A stretch of DNA of 64,000 nt, taken from Sinorhizobium psoraleae (lineage in GTDB: Bacteria > Pseudomonadota > Alphaproteobacteria > Rhizobiales > Rhizobiaceae). Positions 1 through 9,346 of this stretch are shown in pieces. The notes under the pieces are model-generated. The model made no database searches, was not told the origin of the DNA, and saw only the letters and a list, made by a program, of their open reading frames with translations. The stretch's first letter is position 1. Every line of letters begins with the position of its first letter. The stretch is taken from contig NZ_JABEKV010000002.1 in assembly GCF_013283645.1 (NCBI RefSeq), positions 1,061,798 through 1,125,797 of the forward strand. The letters run 5' to 3'. A program made the position numbers and the translations under genes.

Positions 1-1167
1 CTTTCCACGCTTATTCGCTGCCCATCCGTCACCCCCGCCGAAGGCGGCGCGTTGACCGCGCTGGAGGCAATGCTGACTCCGCTCGGGTTCCGGGTCGACC
101 GAGTGACAGCAAACGAAGCCGGAACGCCGGACATCGAGAATCTCTACGCCCGGCTGGGAAGCGACGGCCCGCATTTGATGTTCGCCGGCCATACCGACGT
201 CGTGCCGGTCGGCGACGAAGCCGCCTGGACGCATCCCCCCTTCTCCGCGGCGATTGCCGGCGGCCAAATGTATGGGCGTGGCGCCGTCGACATGAAGGGC
301 GGCATTGCCTGCTTCGTGGCGGCCGTTGCCCGCCACATCGAGAAGCATGGAGCGCCGAAAGGTTCGATCTCGTTTCTCATCACCGGTGACGAGGAAGGCC
401 CGGCCATCAACGGCACGGTGAAGCTTCTTCAGTGGGCGGCGGCGAAAGGCGAGCGCTGGGATGCCTGTCTCGTCGGCGAGCCGACCAATCCCGATGCGCT
501 TGGCGACATGATCAAGATCGGCCGGCGCGGTTCGCTCTCCGGCCGCATCACCGTTCACGGCGTCCAGGGACATGCGGCCTATCCGCATCTCGCCGACAAT
601 CCGGTGCGCGGCATCCTGCAACTCACGGAGGCATTGATGGAGCCGCCTTTCGACGGCGGCACCGAGAGCTTCCAGCCCTCGAATCTCGAGGTCACGACCA
701 TCGATGTCGGCAATCCGGCCGTCAACGTCATCCCGGCGAAGGCGAGCGCCAGCTTCAACATTCGCTTCAACGACAAATGGACCGCCGAAAGCCTCATGGC
801 GGAGATCACCGCGCGGCTCGATCGTGCCGCGGCGATCGACAAGCTCAGGCCGGGCCGTGCGCCGGTCCGTTACGACATCGTCTGGAACGAGCGTCCGAGC
901 CACGTATTCCTCACGCGCAACAACGCCCTGATCGATTCGCTTTCCGGCGCGGTCGAGGCCGTCGTGGGACGCCAGCCGAAGCTCTCGACCACCGGCGGCA
1001 CCTCGGATGCGCGCTTCATCAAGGACTACTGCCCCGTCGTCGAATTCGGCCTTGTCGGGCAGACGATGCATATGGTCGATGAGCGCGTTGCCGTCGCCGA
1101 TCTCGAAACCCTGACCGAGATCTACGAAACCTTCATCGCCCGCTGGTTCGGTCATGCCGCTGCTTGA
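1..1167 (+). CDS. dapE: Succinyl-diaminopimelate desuccinylase, 5' end missing
   Basis: This is a metal-dependent M20 peptidase-family enzyme that removes succinate from N-succinyl-LL-diaminopimelate in lysine and peptidoglycan precursor synthesis. The reading frame is already open at base 1 ([16 protein letters not shown]), and that stretch belongs to the conserved N-terminus, so only about ten residues lie outside the window; the TTG at 52 is not the true start. Metal-ligand motifs are visible as GHTDVVP, DMKGG and [10 protein letters not shown], followed by the dimerisation domain and a C-terminal TGGTSDARF motif. It overlaps the next gene by 14 nt, which suggests co-translation. Confidence 0.95.
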   Translation, partial: LSTLIRCPSVTPAEGGALTALEAMLTPLGFRVDRVTANEAGTPDIENLYARLGSDGPHLMFAGHTDVVPVGDEAAWTHPPFSAAIAGGQMYGRGAVDMKGGIACFVAAVARHIEKHGAPKGSISFLITGDEEGPAINGTVKLLQWAAAKGERWDACLVGEPTNPDALGDMIKIGRRGSLSGRITVHGVQGHAAYPHLADNPVRGILQLTEALMEPPFDGGTESFQPSNLEVTTIDVGNPAVNVIPAKASASFNIRFNDKWTAESLMAEITARLDRAAAIDKLRPGRAPVRYDIVWNERPSHVFLTRNNALIDSLSGAVEAVVGRQPKLSTTGGTSDARFIKDYCPVVEFGLVGQTMHMVDERVAVADLETLTEIYETFIARWFGHAAA

Positions 1168-1750
1168 GGAGGTCCTCGCCTATATCAAGGGGCTTTGGCT
1201 GCTCATCCGCGGCGACCGCGAGGGGTTCCGCTGGCTGGACATCAGCGAGAGCGGCCTGTGGCGCTCGTTCGCAGCGATCCTCTGGTCCCTGCCGGCGATC
1301 GCCGTGACCTGGGCCTCCTGGCGGCTTTATTACCTTTCGGCGATGCCGGCCGGCACGACGATCGGCTTCGGCTTCATCCTGAAGCTGCTTGTCATAGATC
1401 TTGCCAGTTGGCTCCTGCCGATCATCCTGATCGTGATCCTGTCGCGGCCGCTGGGATTTGCCTTTTTCGTGGTGCCCGTGATCGTCACTACCAATTGGCT
1501 CTCGGTGCCGCTCTCCTACGCCATGGCGCTACCGGCGGCGATCCGTCTGGTGATTCCGGGCAGCGAGGGACTGACAAGCCTGATCTGGCTGCTGCTGCTG
1601 GTCGCGAGCGTCGGCTTGCTCTTCCGGCTTCTGCGCACGGTCACCGGCGACCAGACCTTGCTCGCGGCCGCGCTGACGGCGCTATTCCTGCTGCCGTCGG
1701 TCATGATCGGCGAGTTCCTGCAGCGTTTCTTTGGTCTTGTTCCAGGCTAG
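1154..1750 (+). CDS. Conserved integral membrane protein of unknown function
   Basis: The 198-residue product is strongly hydrophobic. I see about five membrane segments, roughly at residues 35-60, 72-100, 100-125, 133-155 and 165-185. It opens with a short amphipathic N-terminus ([22 protein letters not shown]). No catalytic motif is recognisable. The ATG lies inside the last 14 nt of dapE, so it is very probably expressed with dapE. The end is convergent with truA, 37 nt away. I recognise it only as a rhizobial conserved membrane protein that accompanies dapE, and I do not assign a function. Confidence 0.8.
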   Translation: MPLLEEVLAYIKGLWLLIRGDREGFRWLDISESGLWRSFAAILWSLPAIAVTWASWRLYYLSAMPAGTTIGFGFILKLLVIDLASWLLPIILIVILSRPLGFAFFVVPVIVTTNWLSVPLSYAMALPAAIRLVIPGSEGLTSLIWLLLLVASVGLLFRLLRTVTGDQTLLAAALTALFLLPSVMIGEFLQRFFGLVPG

Positions 1751-1787
1751 CGAAACGCGAGGCATCAAAGACCGCGCCTGACGACGA

Positions 1788-2531
1788 TCAATAATCCACC
1801 TGCATGAAATAGAGGCCGTCGGGCGGGGCAACTGGCCCGCAGGCCTTCCGGTTGCGCGCTTCGAGCGCAGCCTGCAGATCGTCCGGCGTCCACTTGCCTT
1901 CGCCGACCAGCTTCAGCGAGCCGGCGAAGGAGCGAATCTGATTGTGCAGAAAGCTCTGGGCCGTCGCGCGGATCTCGATGAGATCTCCCGTTCGCGTCAC
2001 GTCCAGCCGGTCGAGCGTGCGCAACGGGCTCGTTGCCTGACAGTGGGCGGAGCGGAAGGTGGTGAAGTCGTGGTAGCCGACCAGCCGCTGCGCCGCCTCA
2101 TGCATCGCCTCATGGTCGAGCGTCTTCGGCACCCACCAGGCACGCCGTGCCTCAAGCGCCAGCGGCGAGCGGCGGGAGATGATGCGATAGAGATAGTGGC
2201 GGCGAAGCGCCGAGAAGCGGGCGTCGAACTCCGGTGGCGCTTCAAGCGCGTCGAGAATCGAGACACGCTCGCCGGCAAGCGTCAGATGGGCATTGAGCGC
2301 GTTGCGCAGCGTGTGCGTCTTCCATTGGCGTGTGAGATCGGCATGCGCCACCTGCCCCATGGCGTGAACGCCGGAATCAGTGCGTCCCGCGCCACGGACG
2401 GAGACCGTCTCGCCGGTCAGCGACAGGATCGCTTTCTCGATCGCACCCTGGACGGAGGGACCGTTTTCCTGGCGCTGCCAGCCGACATAATCGGAGCCGT
2501 CATATTCGACGGTCAGGCGATAGCGCGGCAT
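1788..2531 (-). CDS. truA: tRNA pseudouridine synthase A
   Basis: The enzyme isomerises uridines 38-40 of the tRNA anticodon stem-loop to pseudouridine. The 247-residue length is normal. The catalytic aspartate is Asp52 in the motif [11 protein letters not shown], and the N-terminal [13 protein letters not shown] motif is intact. Its ATG shares one base with the fmt stop codon (TGATG), so it is translationally coupled to fmt and is the last gene of a def-fmt-truA set concerned with translation. Confidence 0.97.
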   Translation of the reverse strand: MPRYRLTVEYDGSDYVGWQRQENGPSVQGAIEKAILSLTGETVSVRGAGRTDSGVHAMGQVAHADLTRQWKTHTLRNALNAHLTLAGERVSILDALEAPPEFDARFSALRRHYLYRIISRRSPLALEARRAWWVPKTLDHEAMHEAAQRLVGYHDFTTFRSAHCQATSPLRTLDRLDVTRTGDLIEIRATAQSFLHNQIRSFAGSLKLVGEGKWTPDDLQAALEARNRKACGPVAPPDGLYFMQVDY

Positions 2532-3463
2532 CAGGCGATCCTCGTGCCGGCCGCGACAGGCGTTCCGCGCAGGAACTCGGCGACCTCGAGCGGCTTGCCG
2601 CCGGCCTTCTGCAACCGGGTCGGCCGGACCGCGCCGTCGCCGCAGGCGATGGTCAACGCCTCGTCCAATACCGTGCCCGGCGCGCCGGTTCCCTTGGCCT
2701 TTTCGGAATGCAGCACCTTTATCCGTTCAAGTTTCCCGCCGATCGTCAGCTCGAACCAGGCGCCGGGAAAAGGCGAAAGGCCGCGAATATGGTTGTGCAC
2801 TTCGCTCGCCGGCTTGGTGAAATCGATGCGGGTCTCGGCCTTGCTGATCTTGGCGGCATAGACTGCGCCCACTTCCGGCTGCGGCGTCAGCGGCAAATCG
2901 CCCGCTTCGAGCTTGGCCATCGCCTCTTTCATCAAAGTCGCTCCAACCTGCATCAGCTTGTCGTGCAGTTCGCCGGCGGTCATCGTCTCGCCGATCACGA
3001 CAGCCTTGGTGAGCGCGACCGGACCGGTATCGAGCCCCTTGTCCATCTTCATCACCATCATGCCGGTCTCGTGGTCACCGGCCATGATCGCGCGCTGGAT
3101 GGGCGCTGCGCCCCGCCAGCGCGGCAGGAGCGACGCATGTCCGTTGTAGCAGCCGTGCCTCGTTCCCGAGAGGATTTCCTCGGGCAGGAGCAGGCCATAG
3201 GCGACAACGACGGCGACATCGGCATTGAACTTGCGGAAGGCTTCACGATCGGCCGCATTCTTGAAATTCAGCGGGGTCAGAACCGGAACGCCGAGAAGTT
3301 CTGCCGCCTGATGGACAGGCGATTTCTGCAGGTCGAGACCGCGCCGTCCGCCGGGACGCGGCGGCTGCGTGTAGACGGCTACGATCTCATGGCCTGCGGC
3401 CAGCGCGACAAGTGTCGGTACCGAGAATTCCGGCGTTCCCATGAAGATGATGCGAAGCGGCAA
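2531..3463 (-). CDS. fmt: Methionyl-tRNA formyltransferase
   Basis: This cytosolic enzyme formylates Met-tRNAfMet using 10-formyl-tetrahydrofolate, making initiator tRNA. The 310-residue protein has the formyltransferase fold with the signature [13 protein letters not shown] at residues 111-123. Asn107, His109 and Asp145 are at the catalytic positions. The residue between Asn and His is Gly, where Ile is more usual, which I take as a neutral variant. A C-terminal OB-like domain follows ([14 protein letters not shown]). It lies between def and truA, so formylation and deformylation enzymes sit side by side. Confidence 0.97.
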   Translation of the reverse strand: MPLRIIFMGTPEFSVPTLVALAAGHEIVAVYTQPPRPGGRRGLDLQKSPVHQAAELLGVPVLTPLNFKNAADREAFRKFNADVAVVVAYGLLLPEEILSGTRHGCYNGHASLLPRWRGAAPIQRAIMAGDHETGMMVMKMDKGLDTGPVALTKAVVIGETMTAGELHDKLMQVGATLMKEAMAKLEAGDLPLTPQPEVGAVYAAKISKAETRIDFTKPASEVHNHIRGLSPFPGAWFELTIGGKLERIKVLHSEKAKGTGAPGTVLDEALTIACGDGAVRPTRLQKAGGKPLEVAEFLRGTPVAAGTRIA

Positions 3464-3542
3464 GGCGGCAAACTCCGTCTCTCGAAATCAGGCTGCGCCC
3501 ACGATTTTGGCGCCGACGCGCAGGCGCTCCCGCGAATAGTGA

Positions 3543-3591
3543 GAGCAGGATGCGGGCGGAAAACCGCGCACAGCTTTCCTCATCCCGCTCT
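3543..3591. repeat. Palindromic intergenic repeat, GCGGGATG family
   Basis: An imperfect inverted repeat: AGCAGGATG on the left and CATCCCGCT on the right flank a central GCGGAAAACCGC-type core. The same unit recurs at 18124-18171, and degenerate forms are at 10364-10409 and 16269-16307. It is the kind of short palindromic unit scattered between genes in Sinorhizobium. It sits in the def-fmt gap and would form a hairpin in their shared transcript. Confidence 0.7.
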
Positions 3592-3599
3592 ACGGCGCC

Positions 3600-3674
3600 G
3601 CGCGTCTTATCAGACGCGCAAACGTCGCTGTAGCATTTTGTCCTCAAACCGATTGCGGTTGAGGACTCATGCAG
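3600..3674 (-). repeat. RIME-like mosaic repeat between def and fmt
   Basis: Two palindromes lie in tandem. GCGCGTCT and AGACGCGC surround TATC at 3600-3619, and GTCCTCAA and TTGAGGAC close a second stem at 3640-3666, followed by CATGCAG. In reverse orientation this is the same element as at 16112-16214 and 30466-30566. I call it RIME-like from memory of the rhizobial intergenic mosaic elements; the family name is not proven by sequence comparison. Confidence 0.65.
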
Positions 3675-3680
3675 TAGATG

Positions 3681-4205
3681 TCAGATCGCCTTGGCGCCGC
3701 GTGTCTTGGCTGCCTTGGTGAACTTGCGGATCACCATATCCCGTTTGAGCTTGGAGATATGGTCGATGAACAGAACACCGTTCAGGTGATCGATCTCGTG
3801 CTGCAGGCAGGTGGCAAGCAAGCCGTCCGCCTCGACCGTCTTCTCCTTGCCTTGGCGATCGAGATATTCGACGGTGATTGCGGCCGGGCGTTCCACCTCC
3901 GCGTAGTAGTCCGGGATCGACAGGCAGCCTTCCTCGTAGACCGAGCGCTCATCGGAGGACCTGACGATTTTTGGATTGATGAAAACGAGCGGGCTCTTCT
4001 CCTCGTCTTCCTTCGACACGTCGAGAACCAGGAGGCGCTTCGGTACGCCGATCTGGATTGCGGCAAGGCCGATGCCCGGCGCATCGTACATGGTTTCCAG
4101 CATGTCGTCGGCCAGGCGACGGATGTCGTCGTCGACGGTCTCCACCGGCTTGGACACCTGGCGCAGAACCGGATCGGGAAGAATGATTAGCGGCTTGATC
4201 GTCAT
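3681..4205 (-). CDS. def: Peptide deformylase
   Basis: This metalloenzyme removes the N-formyl group from nascent proteins. The start is set at the ATG giving [14 protein letters not shown], 174 residues, because the family begins there; the frame stays open for 21 more codons upstream without similarity. All three family motifs are present: GIGLAAIQ at 44-51 (the Ile replaces the common Pro), EGCLSIP at 92-98 with metal ligand Cys94, and HEIDH at 136-140. It heads the def-fmt-truA group and is divergent from rmuC. Confidence 0.96.
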   Translation of the reverse strand: MTIKPLIILPDPVLRQVSKPVETVDDDIRRLADDMLETMYDAPGIGLAAIQIGVPKRLLVLDVSKEDEEKSPLVFINPKIVRSSDERSVYEEGCLSIPDYYAEVERPAAITVEYLDRQGKEKTVEADGLLATCLQHEIDHLNGVLFIDHISKLKRDMVIRKFTKAAKTRGAKAI

Positions 4206-4356
4206 GCTGATCCCATAGCCGATCTTTCCGCTTGCGCGCAAGAACATTGCCTCCGGCAAAGATCGCACAAACCGCCGCTTGCTGCTTGCGAAAGCCGCGA
4301 CATGTTTGTTCTTGTTTTGATCTGGTCTTCGGGCGCGAATCTGTTAGGCTGCCGCC

Positions 4357-5547
4357 ATGGAGCCCATATCCTTTTCCTTCGACCAGCCCCTGTTTCTCAT
4401 CGGCGCCCTGCCCGTTACAGCCGGTCATCTCGTCACGGCCGCCGTTCTCATGATGCTCGCGAGCCTCATGCTTGCGCGCCGCGCGCGGTCGGCCCGCGCC
4501 GACGAGCGAGACGAGCAGATGGCAACGCTCCTTGCCGCGCAGACGGAATTGCAGGGCCGGATCGCCGCCATGACCGAAGTTTTCGGCACGCGCCAGGCGG
4601 AACTCAACCAGTCCCTCAGCCAGCGCATCGACGGGATGACGCACCGGATCGGCACTTCGATCAGCGAGCAGACGAAAGCGACGCACGAAAACCTCCGCCG
4701 CCTGCAGGAGCGGCTCGCCGTGATCGACAACGCCCAGAACAACATACAGTCGTTGGCCAAGGACATGGCCGGGCTGCAGAGCATTCTGGCAAACAAGCAG
4801 ACGCGCGGGGCCTTCGGCCAGTCGCGCATGGAAGCGATCGTTGCCGACGGGCTGCCGGTGGGCGCCTTCGCCTTTCAGGCGACGCTCTCCAACAGCGCGC
4901 GTCCGGACTGCACCATCCGCATGCCGAATGGCCAGCCGCCGCTGGTCATCGATGCAAAGTTTCCGCTCGAAGCCTGGAACGCCATGCGCGACGCTGCGAC
5001 GGCCGAACGGCGGCAGCAGGCGGCGCAGGCCTTCCGCCGCGACATGGAGGTGCATATCCGCGATATCGCCGGCAAATACCTTTTGCCGGGAGAAACGCAG
5101 GACACGGCCTTCCTCTTCGTTCCCTCCGAATCGATCTTCGCCGAGATCCACGAGCACTTTGAGGCGATCGTGCAGAAGGCGCATCGCCAGCGCATCGTCA
5201 TCGTCTCGCCGTCGCTTCTGCTTTTGTCGATCCAGGTGATCCAGGCAATCCTGAAGGATGCCCGCATGCGCGAGCAGGCGCACCTGATCCAGGGCGAAGT
5301 CGTGCGCCTGATGGAGGACCTTTCGCGCCTCGACGAACGTGTGCGCAAGCTTCAGGGCCATTTCGCGATGACCCAGAAGGACGTCGACGATATCCTCATA
5401 TCATCAGACAAGCTCACCCGGCGCGGCGCCAAGATCGAAGCCCTGGAACTTGCGGCGGAGGCCGAACCCGGGCAGGGCGACAAGAACGGTCGGCCGATGG
5501 ACAACCGGATGGGGCAATTGAAGCTGCGGGTGGTTGACGAGGACTGA
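4357..5547 (+). CDS. rmuC: RmuC family DNA recombination protein
   Basis: RmuC proteins limit DNA rearrangement at inverted repeats and carry a nuclease-like core. The 396-residue product has a hydrophobic N-terminal segment (about 10-35, probably a membrane anchor) and a coiled-coil region to about residue 150, rich in Glu, Arg and Gln. The conserved RmuC domain follows (FAFQATLSN, PPLVIDAKFPLEAW, DTAFLFVPSE, ILISSDKLTRRGAKIE). It is divergent from def, with a 151-nt gap, and is followed 50 nt later by the ribokinase gene. Confidence 0.92.
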   Translation: MEPISFSFDQPLFLIGALPVTAGHLVTAAVLMMLASLMLARRARSARADERDEQMATLLAAQTELQGRIAAMTEVFGTRQAELNQSLSQRIDGMTHRIGTSISEQTKATHENLRRLQERLAVIDNAQNNIQSLAKDMAGLQSILANKQTRGAFGQSRMEAIVADGLPVGAFAFQATLSNSARPDCTIRMPNGQPPLVIDAKFPLEAWNAMRDAATAERRQQAAQAFRRDMEVHIRDIAGKYLLPGETQDTAFLFVPSESIFAEIHEHFEAIVQKAHRQRIVIVSPSLLLLSIQVIQAILKDARMREQAHLIQGEVVRLMEDLSRLDERVRKLQGHFAMTQKDVDDILISSDKLTRRGAKIEALELAAEAEPGQGDKNGRPMDNRMGQLKLRVVDED

Positions 5548-5597
5548 CGCGGTCGGGCACTCTTCGCGAAAATCAATAATCCGACGGGAAGCTCCAT

Positions 5598-6497
5598 ATG
5601 ATCACTGTCCTTGGGTCCATCAACATGGACCTGATCGCCACCACCGCGCGCCTGCCGAAGCCCGGCGAGACCGTCGCCGGAACCGGCTTCTCGACCGCCG
5701 CCGGCGGCAAGGGCGCGAACCAGGCGCTAGCCGCTCGTCGTGCCGGCGCATCGGTGCGCATGGCCGGCGCCGTTGGCTCCGACAGTTTCGCCGAAGGCGC
5801 TCTGGCGCTGCTCAAAGAGGCTGGCGCCGATCTCAGTCTTACAAAGACGGTCGATGCCCCGACCGGAACGGCGCATATCATCGTAGGCGGCGATGGCGAA
5901 AACGTCATCGTCGTCGTCGCCAGCGCCAATGCGACGGTGAGCGAGAGCGACGCAATGACGGCGCTCGAAACTATGTCAGCCGGCGACACATTGATGCTGC
6001 AGCTTGAAATTCCGGAGGCCACCGTCGAGAAGGCGCTTGCGGAGGCCAAACGTCGTGACATCCGCTCCATCATCAACATTGCGCCGCTGACGCCGGAGGC
6101 CGCCCGCCTCGGCCGCATAGCAGACACCGTGATCGCCAACGAAACCGAATTCGAGCTGCTGGCCGGCAGAAGCGGCATCGACGCCGCTGCGCGCGAGGCG
6201 GCGATGAAACAACTCCACCAAGAGACCGGGCAGACCGTGATCGTGACGCTCGGCGCCGAAGGCGTGATCGCCATTCACGATGGTGCCGTTCACCGCGCCA
6301 AGGGTTTGACCGTCGAACCGGTCGACACCGTCGGCGCCGGCGACACCTTCTGCGGCTATCTTGCCGCAGGGCTCGATGCGGGACTGGCCTTCGCCGACGC
6401 GCTGCGGCAGGCGGCGGTCGCCGGATCGCTCGCCTGCCTCAAGCCTGGCGCGCAACCGGCAATACCGCTGGCAACCGAGGTCGCGGCTCGACTCTGA
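5598..6497 (+). CDS. rbsK: Ribokinase, PfkB family
   Basis: The enzyme phosphorylates D-ribose to ribose 5-phosphate. The 299-residue protein has the N-terminal substrate motif NMDLIATTARLPKPGET, the first PfkB signature AAGGKGANQA at 35-44 and the second signature DTVGAGDTFCG with catalytic base Asp249. No ribose transporter is adjacent. The nucleoside hydrolase gene 3 kb downstream could supply ribose, a functional link that I infer only. A related pentose or nucleoside substrate cannot be excluded. Confidence 0.88.
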   Translation: MITVLGSINMDLIATTARLPKPGETVAGTGFSTAAGGKGANQALAARRAGASVRMAGAVGSDSFAEGALALLKEAGADLSLTKTVDAPTGTAHIIVGGDGENVIVVVASANATVSESDAMTALETMSAGDTLMLQLEIPEATVEKALAEAKRRDIRSIINIAPLTPEAARLGRIADTVIANETEFELLAGRSGIDAAAREAAMKQLHQETGQTVIVTLGAEGVIAIHDGAVHRAKGLTVEPVDTVGAGDTFCGYLAAGLDAGLAFADALRQAAVAGSLACLKPGAQPAIPLATEVAARL

Positions 6498-6799
6498 GCG
6501 GCGCGCCCTTTTTGCGGCCCATATGCGCCCGCTTCGCAAACCCGACAGCCCATGTCGCGCCGGTTAAACTCAGACCGCCGAATTTGCGTTCGCGACCATG
6601 ATTCAAGCTTCGGTGTTGGCCGGATCTTAAGATTTGATCCTCTATTCAGATGCATGAGAAGGTCGACCGCGATCAGGTTTGACCGCCTCCTTCGTGCCGG
6701 TTGGCATCTGGCGCTCCATGATGGAGTTTCACCCCACAATTCGGAATGCGTCACGCCGTGGGCAGCAAGCCCGCGGACCTCTCAGTATGTGAGGATTTC
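6498..6799. other. Gene-free stretch upstream of the chemoreceptor gene
   Basis: I find no open frame of coding character and no RNA gene here. Two short inverted repeats are visible, GGATC/GATCC near 6622-6640 and CTCCA/TGGAG at 6714-6726. Neither is followed by a T-run. The ribosome binding site of the next gene (GAGG at 6791-6794) is at the right edge. The chemoreceptor promoter must lie here, but I cannot place it with confidence. Confidence 0.5.
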
Positions 6800-9187
6800 A
6801 TGTTCAAGTTCCAAGCCAAATCACTGGCGACCAAACTGATCGCTGTGACAGGCGGTACGATCGCACTCGTGCTGCTCGCCTCGAATTTCGTTCTCATCTC
6901 CCAGACACAGGATCGCGTCGAGACACTGGTCTTCGACGGAGCCCAAGCCGAAGCGAGAGCCATCGCTTCCGACATTGCGGGAAGCGTCGGCGAACTCGCT
7001 GCCGCAGCACGCACCATGTCCGGCGTGCTTGGCCGGGGCCACGCCGGAAAATCGACCGATCGCGTCGGTGCGATCAATCTCTTGAAGGCCAATCTCGAGC
7101 AGCACAGCTTTGCCTTCGGCAGCTGGTTCGCCGAAGAAGCGAAGGCCTATGACGGGCGCCAGGAAGACGTCGTCAACAACAAGGAACTCGGCGGCAACGA
7201 GCAAGGCGTCTTCACGCCCTACTGGTCGAAGAACCGCAACGGCGAAGCGCAATTCTCGACCTTCAAGGCGGATTACGCCGCCGAGTGGTACAGCCTGGCC
7301 GCCAAGAGCGGCAAGGGCGCGATCACCCAGCCCTACCTTGCGGAAGGAACCGACGTCCCGACCACGATGAGCTCGATCGCCTATCCGGTGATGTCCGACG
7401 GCAAGCTGATCGGCGTCGCGGGCGTCGACATTTCGCTCGCCGCTCTCGCCGATGACCTAGCAAAGCTCAAGCCTTTCGGCTCGGGCCGAGTCTATCTGCT
7501 TTCGCAGAGCGGCAAATGGCTTGTTTCGCCGATCCCCGATCTGCTGATGAAGGACTATGAAGGCGAAGGTGCCGATGTCGTCAAGAATGCCCTGTCATCG
7601 GCGACGTCAGGCACGATCAGGAATCTCGCCTATGACGGAAACGAACCCTTCGATCGTGTCGTCTATCCCTTCAAACTGCCGAACGTGAACGCCAACTGGG
7701 TGGTGCTCGTCGATGTGCCGCGCGCAGCGATCAACGCGCCGGTCCGCGACCAGACCTACATGATGATCGTCGGCGGCCTCGTCGTCCTTGGTGCCGTGCT
7801 CGTCGGTCTCTATTTCGCCGTTCGCGGCTTCGTGCAGAAACCGCTCGCCGGCCTCGTGAGCGACGTTCAGACGCTCAGCAACGGTGACTACACAAAACCG
7901 ATCGCTGGCCAGGAGCGCTCCGACGAAACCGGTTCGGTCGCCAAGGCGCTCGAAGGCTTCCGCCATCAGCTCGCCGACACCAGGCGTCTCGAAGGGGAAG
8001 CCCGCCACGAGCGCGAACAGGCGGAACTGCAGCGCAGCCGCTCGGAAACCGAGCGCGCCGAGAGCAGCGCCCTCCAGCGCGACATCGTTGCCCGACTCGG
8101 CAAGGGCCTGTCGCATCTGTCGGCCGGTGACCTCGCCTTCCGCATCACCGACGAATTCCCCGGTGAATACGCGCAGCTGAAGCGTGACTTCAACGCGACG
8201 ATGGAGAGCCTCGAGGAGACCATCCGGACCGTCAACCATTCGGTCGTCAACATCGGCAGCGGCACCTCCGAAATCAGCAATGCGGCCAACGACCTGTCGC
8301 ACCGGACCGAACAGCAGGCCGCGAGCCTTGAAGAAACCGCGGCCGCCCTCGACCAGCTCACTTCGCAGGTGCACGCCAGCGCCGAGAATGCCAAAGTCGC
8401 GGCAAAATCGGTCGAGGTGGCGAGCAGCGACGCCGAGCAGTCGGGCGAGGTCGTGCAGAAGGCGATCGCCGCCATGCAGGGCATCGAGCAATCCTCGCAC
8501 GAAGTCAGCCGGATCATTGGCGTCATTGATGAGATCGCCTTCCAGACAAATCTTCTGGCGCTCAACGCGGGCGTCGAGGCTGCCCGCGCCGGCGACGCCG
8601 GCAAGGGATTTGCGGTCGTCGCCCAGGAGGTCCGCGAACTCGCCCAGCGCTCGGCAAATGCTGCGAAGGAGATCAAGGCGCTGATCAACACCTCCGCGGG
8701 CCAGGTCCGTGAAGGCGTGGATCTCGTCGGAAAGGCGGGCAGTGCGCTCGAGAAGATCGCCGAGCAGGTGGTGCAGATCAACGGTCTGATCCGCCAGATC
8801 TCAAGTTCCGCCTCGGAACAGGCGGTCGGCCTGAAGGAGATCAACTCGGCCGTTAACCAGATGGATCAGGTGACCCAGCAAAACGCCGCGATGGTCGAAG
8901 AAACCACGGCCGCCAGCATGGCGTTGAACGACGAAGCCGGCGCACTGAGCACGCTGGTTTCCCGTTTCCGGGTCGCTCAGCAGGCGCCCGCCCAGTCTTC
9001 TTCCGAGATGCTGCGTGGTGCAGCCGAACGGATGCGCGAGGCCGAGCGTCCCGCCTCTCCTTCGGCTGCCGCCAAGGACAGCCGCCCGGCGCAACCGCGC
9101 AGCGGCTACTCGGCATCGACACAGCGCGTCATTGCGCACACGTCCGGCGCCAACGCGCTCGCCCAGGACAATTGGGAAGAGTTCTGA
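6800..9187 (+). CDS. mcpX: Methyl-accepting chemotaxis protein, probably McpX
   Basis: This 795-residue transmembrane chemoreceptor starts at MFKFQAKSL, 6 nt after a GAGG ribosome binding site; the frame is open 18 codons further upstream. The order is a membrane segment (about 12-34), a periplasmic double-Cache-like sensor (about 35-315), a second membrane segment (about 319-342), HAMP, a second HAMP-like region, and the methyl-accepting hairpin with the tip near residues 577-630 (FQTNLLALNAGVEAARAG). The last five residues are NWEEF, a CheR/CheB-docking pentapeptide. Position between ribokinase and nucleoside hydrolase matches S. meliloti McpX, which senses choline and betaines. That identity is from remembered gene order, not from ligand residues. 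Confidence 0.85.
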   Translation: MFKFQAKSLATKLIAVTGGTIALVLLASNFVLISQTQDRVETLVFDGAQAEARAIASDIAGSVGELAAAARTMSGVLGRGHAGKSTDRVGAINLLKANLEQHSFAFGSWFAEEAKAYDGRQEDVVNNKELGGNEQGVFTPYWSKNRNGEAQFSTFKADYAAEWYSLAAKSGKGAITQPYLAEGTDVPTTMSSIAYPVMSDGKLIGVAGVDISLAALADDLAKLKPFGSGRVYLLSQSGKWLVSPIPDLLMKDYEGEGADVVKNALSSATSGTIRNLAYDGNEPFDRVVYPFKLPNVNANWVVLVDVPRAAINAPVRDQTYMMIVGGLVVLGAVLVGLYFAVRGFVQKPLAGLVSDVQTLSNGDYTKPIAGQERSDETGSVAKALEGFRHQLADTRRLEGEARHEREQAELQRSRSETERAESSALQRDIVARLGKGLSHLSAGDLAFRITDEFPGEYAQLKRDFNATMESLEETIRTVNHSVVNIGSGTSEISNAANDLSHRTEQQAASLEETAAALDQLTSQVHASAENAKVAAKSVEVASSDAEQSGEVVQKAIAAMQGIEQSSHEVSRIIGVIDEIAFQTNLLALNAGVEAARAGDAGKGFAVVAQEVRELAQRSANAAKEIKALINTSAGQVREGVDLVGKAGSALEKIAEQVVQINGLIRQISSSASEQAVGLKEINSAVNQMDQVTQQNAAMVEETTAASMALNDEAGALSTLVSRFRVAQQAPAQSSSEMLRGAAERMREAERPASPSAAAKDSRPAQPRSGYSASTQRVIAHTSGANALAQDNWEEF

Positions 9188-9199
9188 GCCCACGATAAA

Positions 9200-9243
9200 G
9201 CAATTCCAGGAAAAGTGTGTAACGGTTTTCCGCCCGGAATTGC
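9200..9243. repeat. Palindromic repeat between convergent genes
   Basis: GCAATTCC at 9200-9207 pairs with GGAATTGC at 9236-9243 around a core with AACGGTTTTCCG. The same arrangement in opposite orientation is found at 16269-16307. Located just after the chemoreceptor stop and before the convergent nucleoside hydrolase gene, it may also work as a transcript end, but no T-run follows it. Confidence 0.6.
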
Positions 9244-9346
9244 GTCCTTTCAAAGACTTCGTCTAGAACGAAGAGCAAGACGGCGCCCGAGAGGAGCCGT
9301 GTTCATTGCAGGAGTAATTGATCTTGGCTGCGCCGCCATGTGCCCG

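Noticed and set aside
3949-5361. A 470-codon antisense frame across def and rmuC
   Set aside because: It crosses two real divergent genes and has no ribosome binding site or motif; it is an artefact of GC bias.
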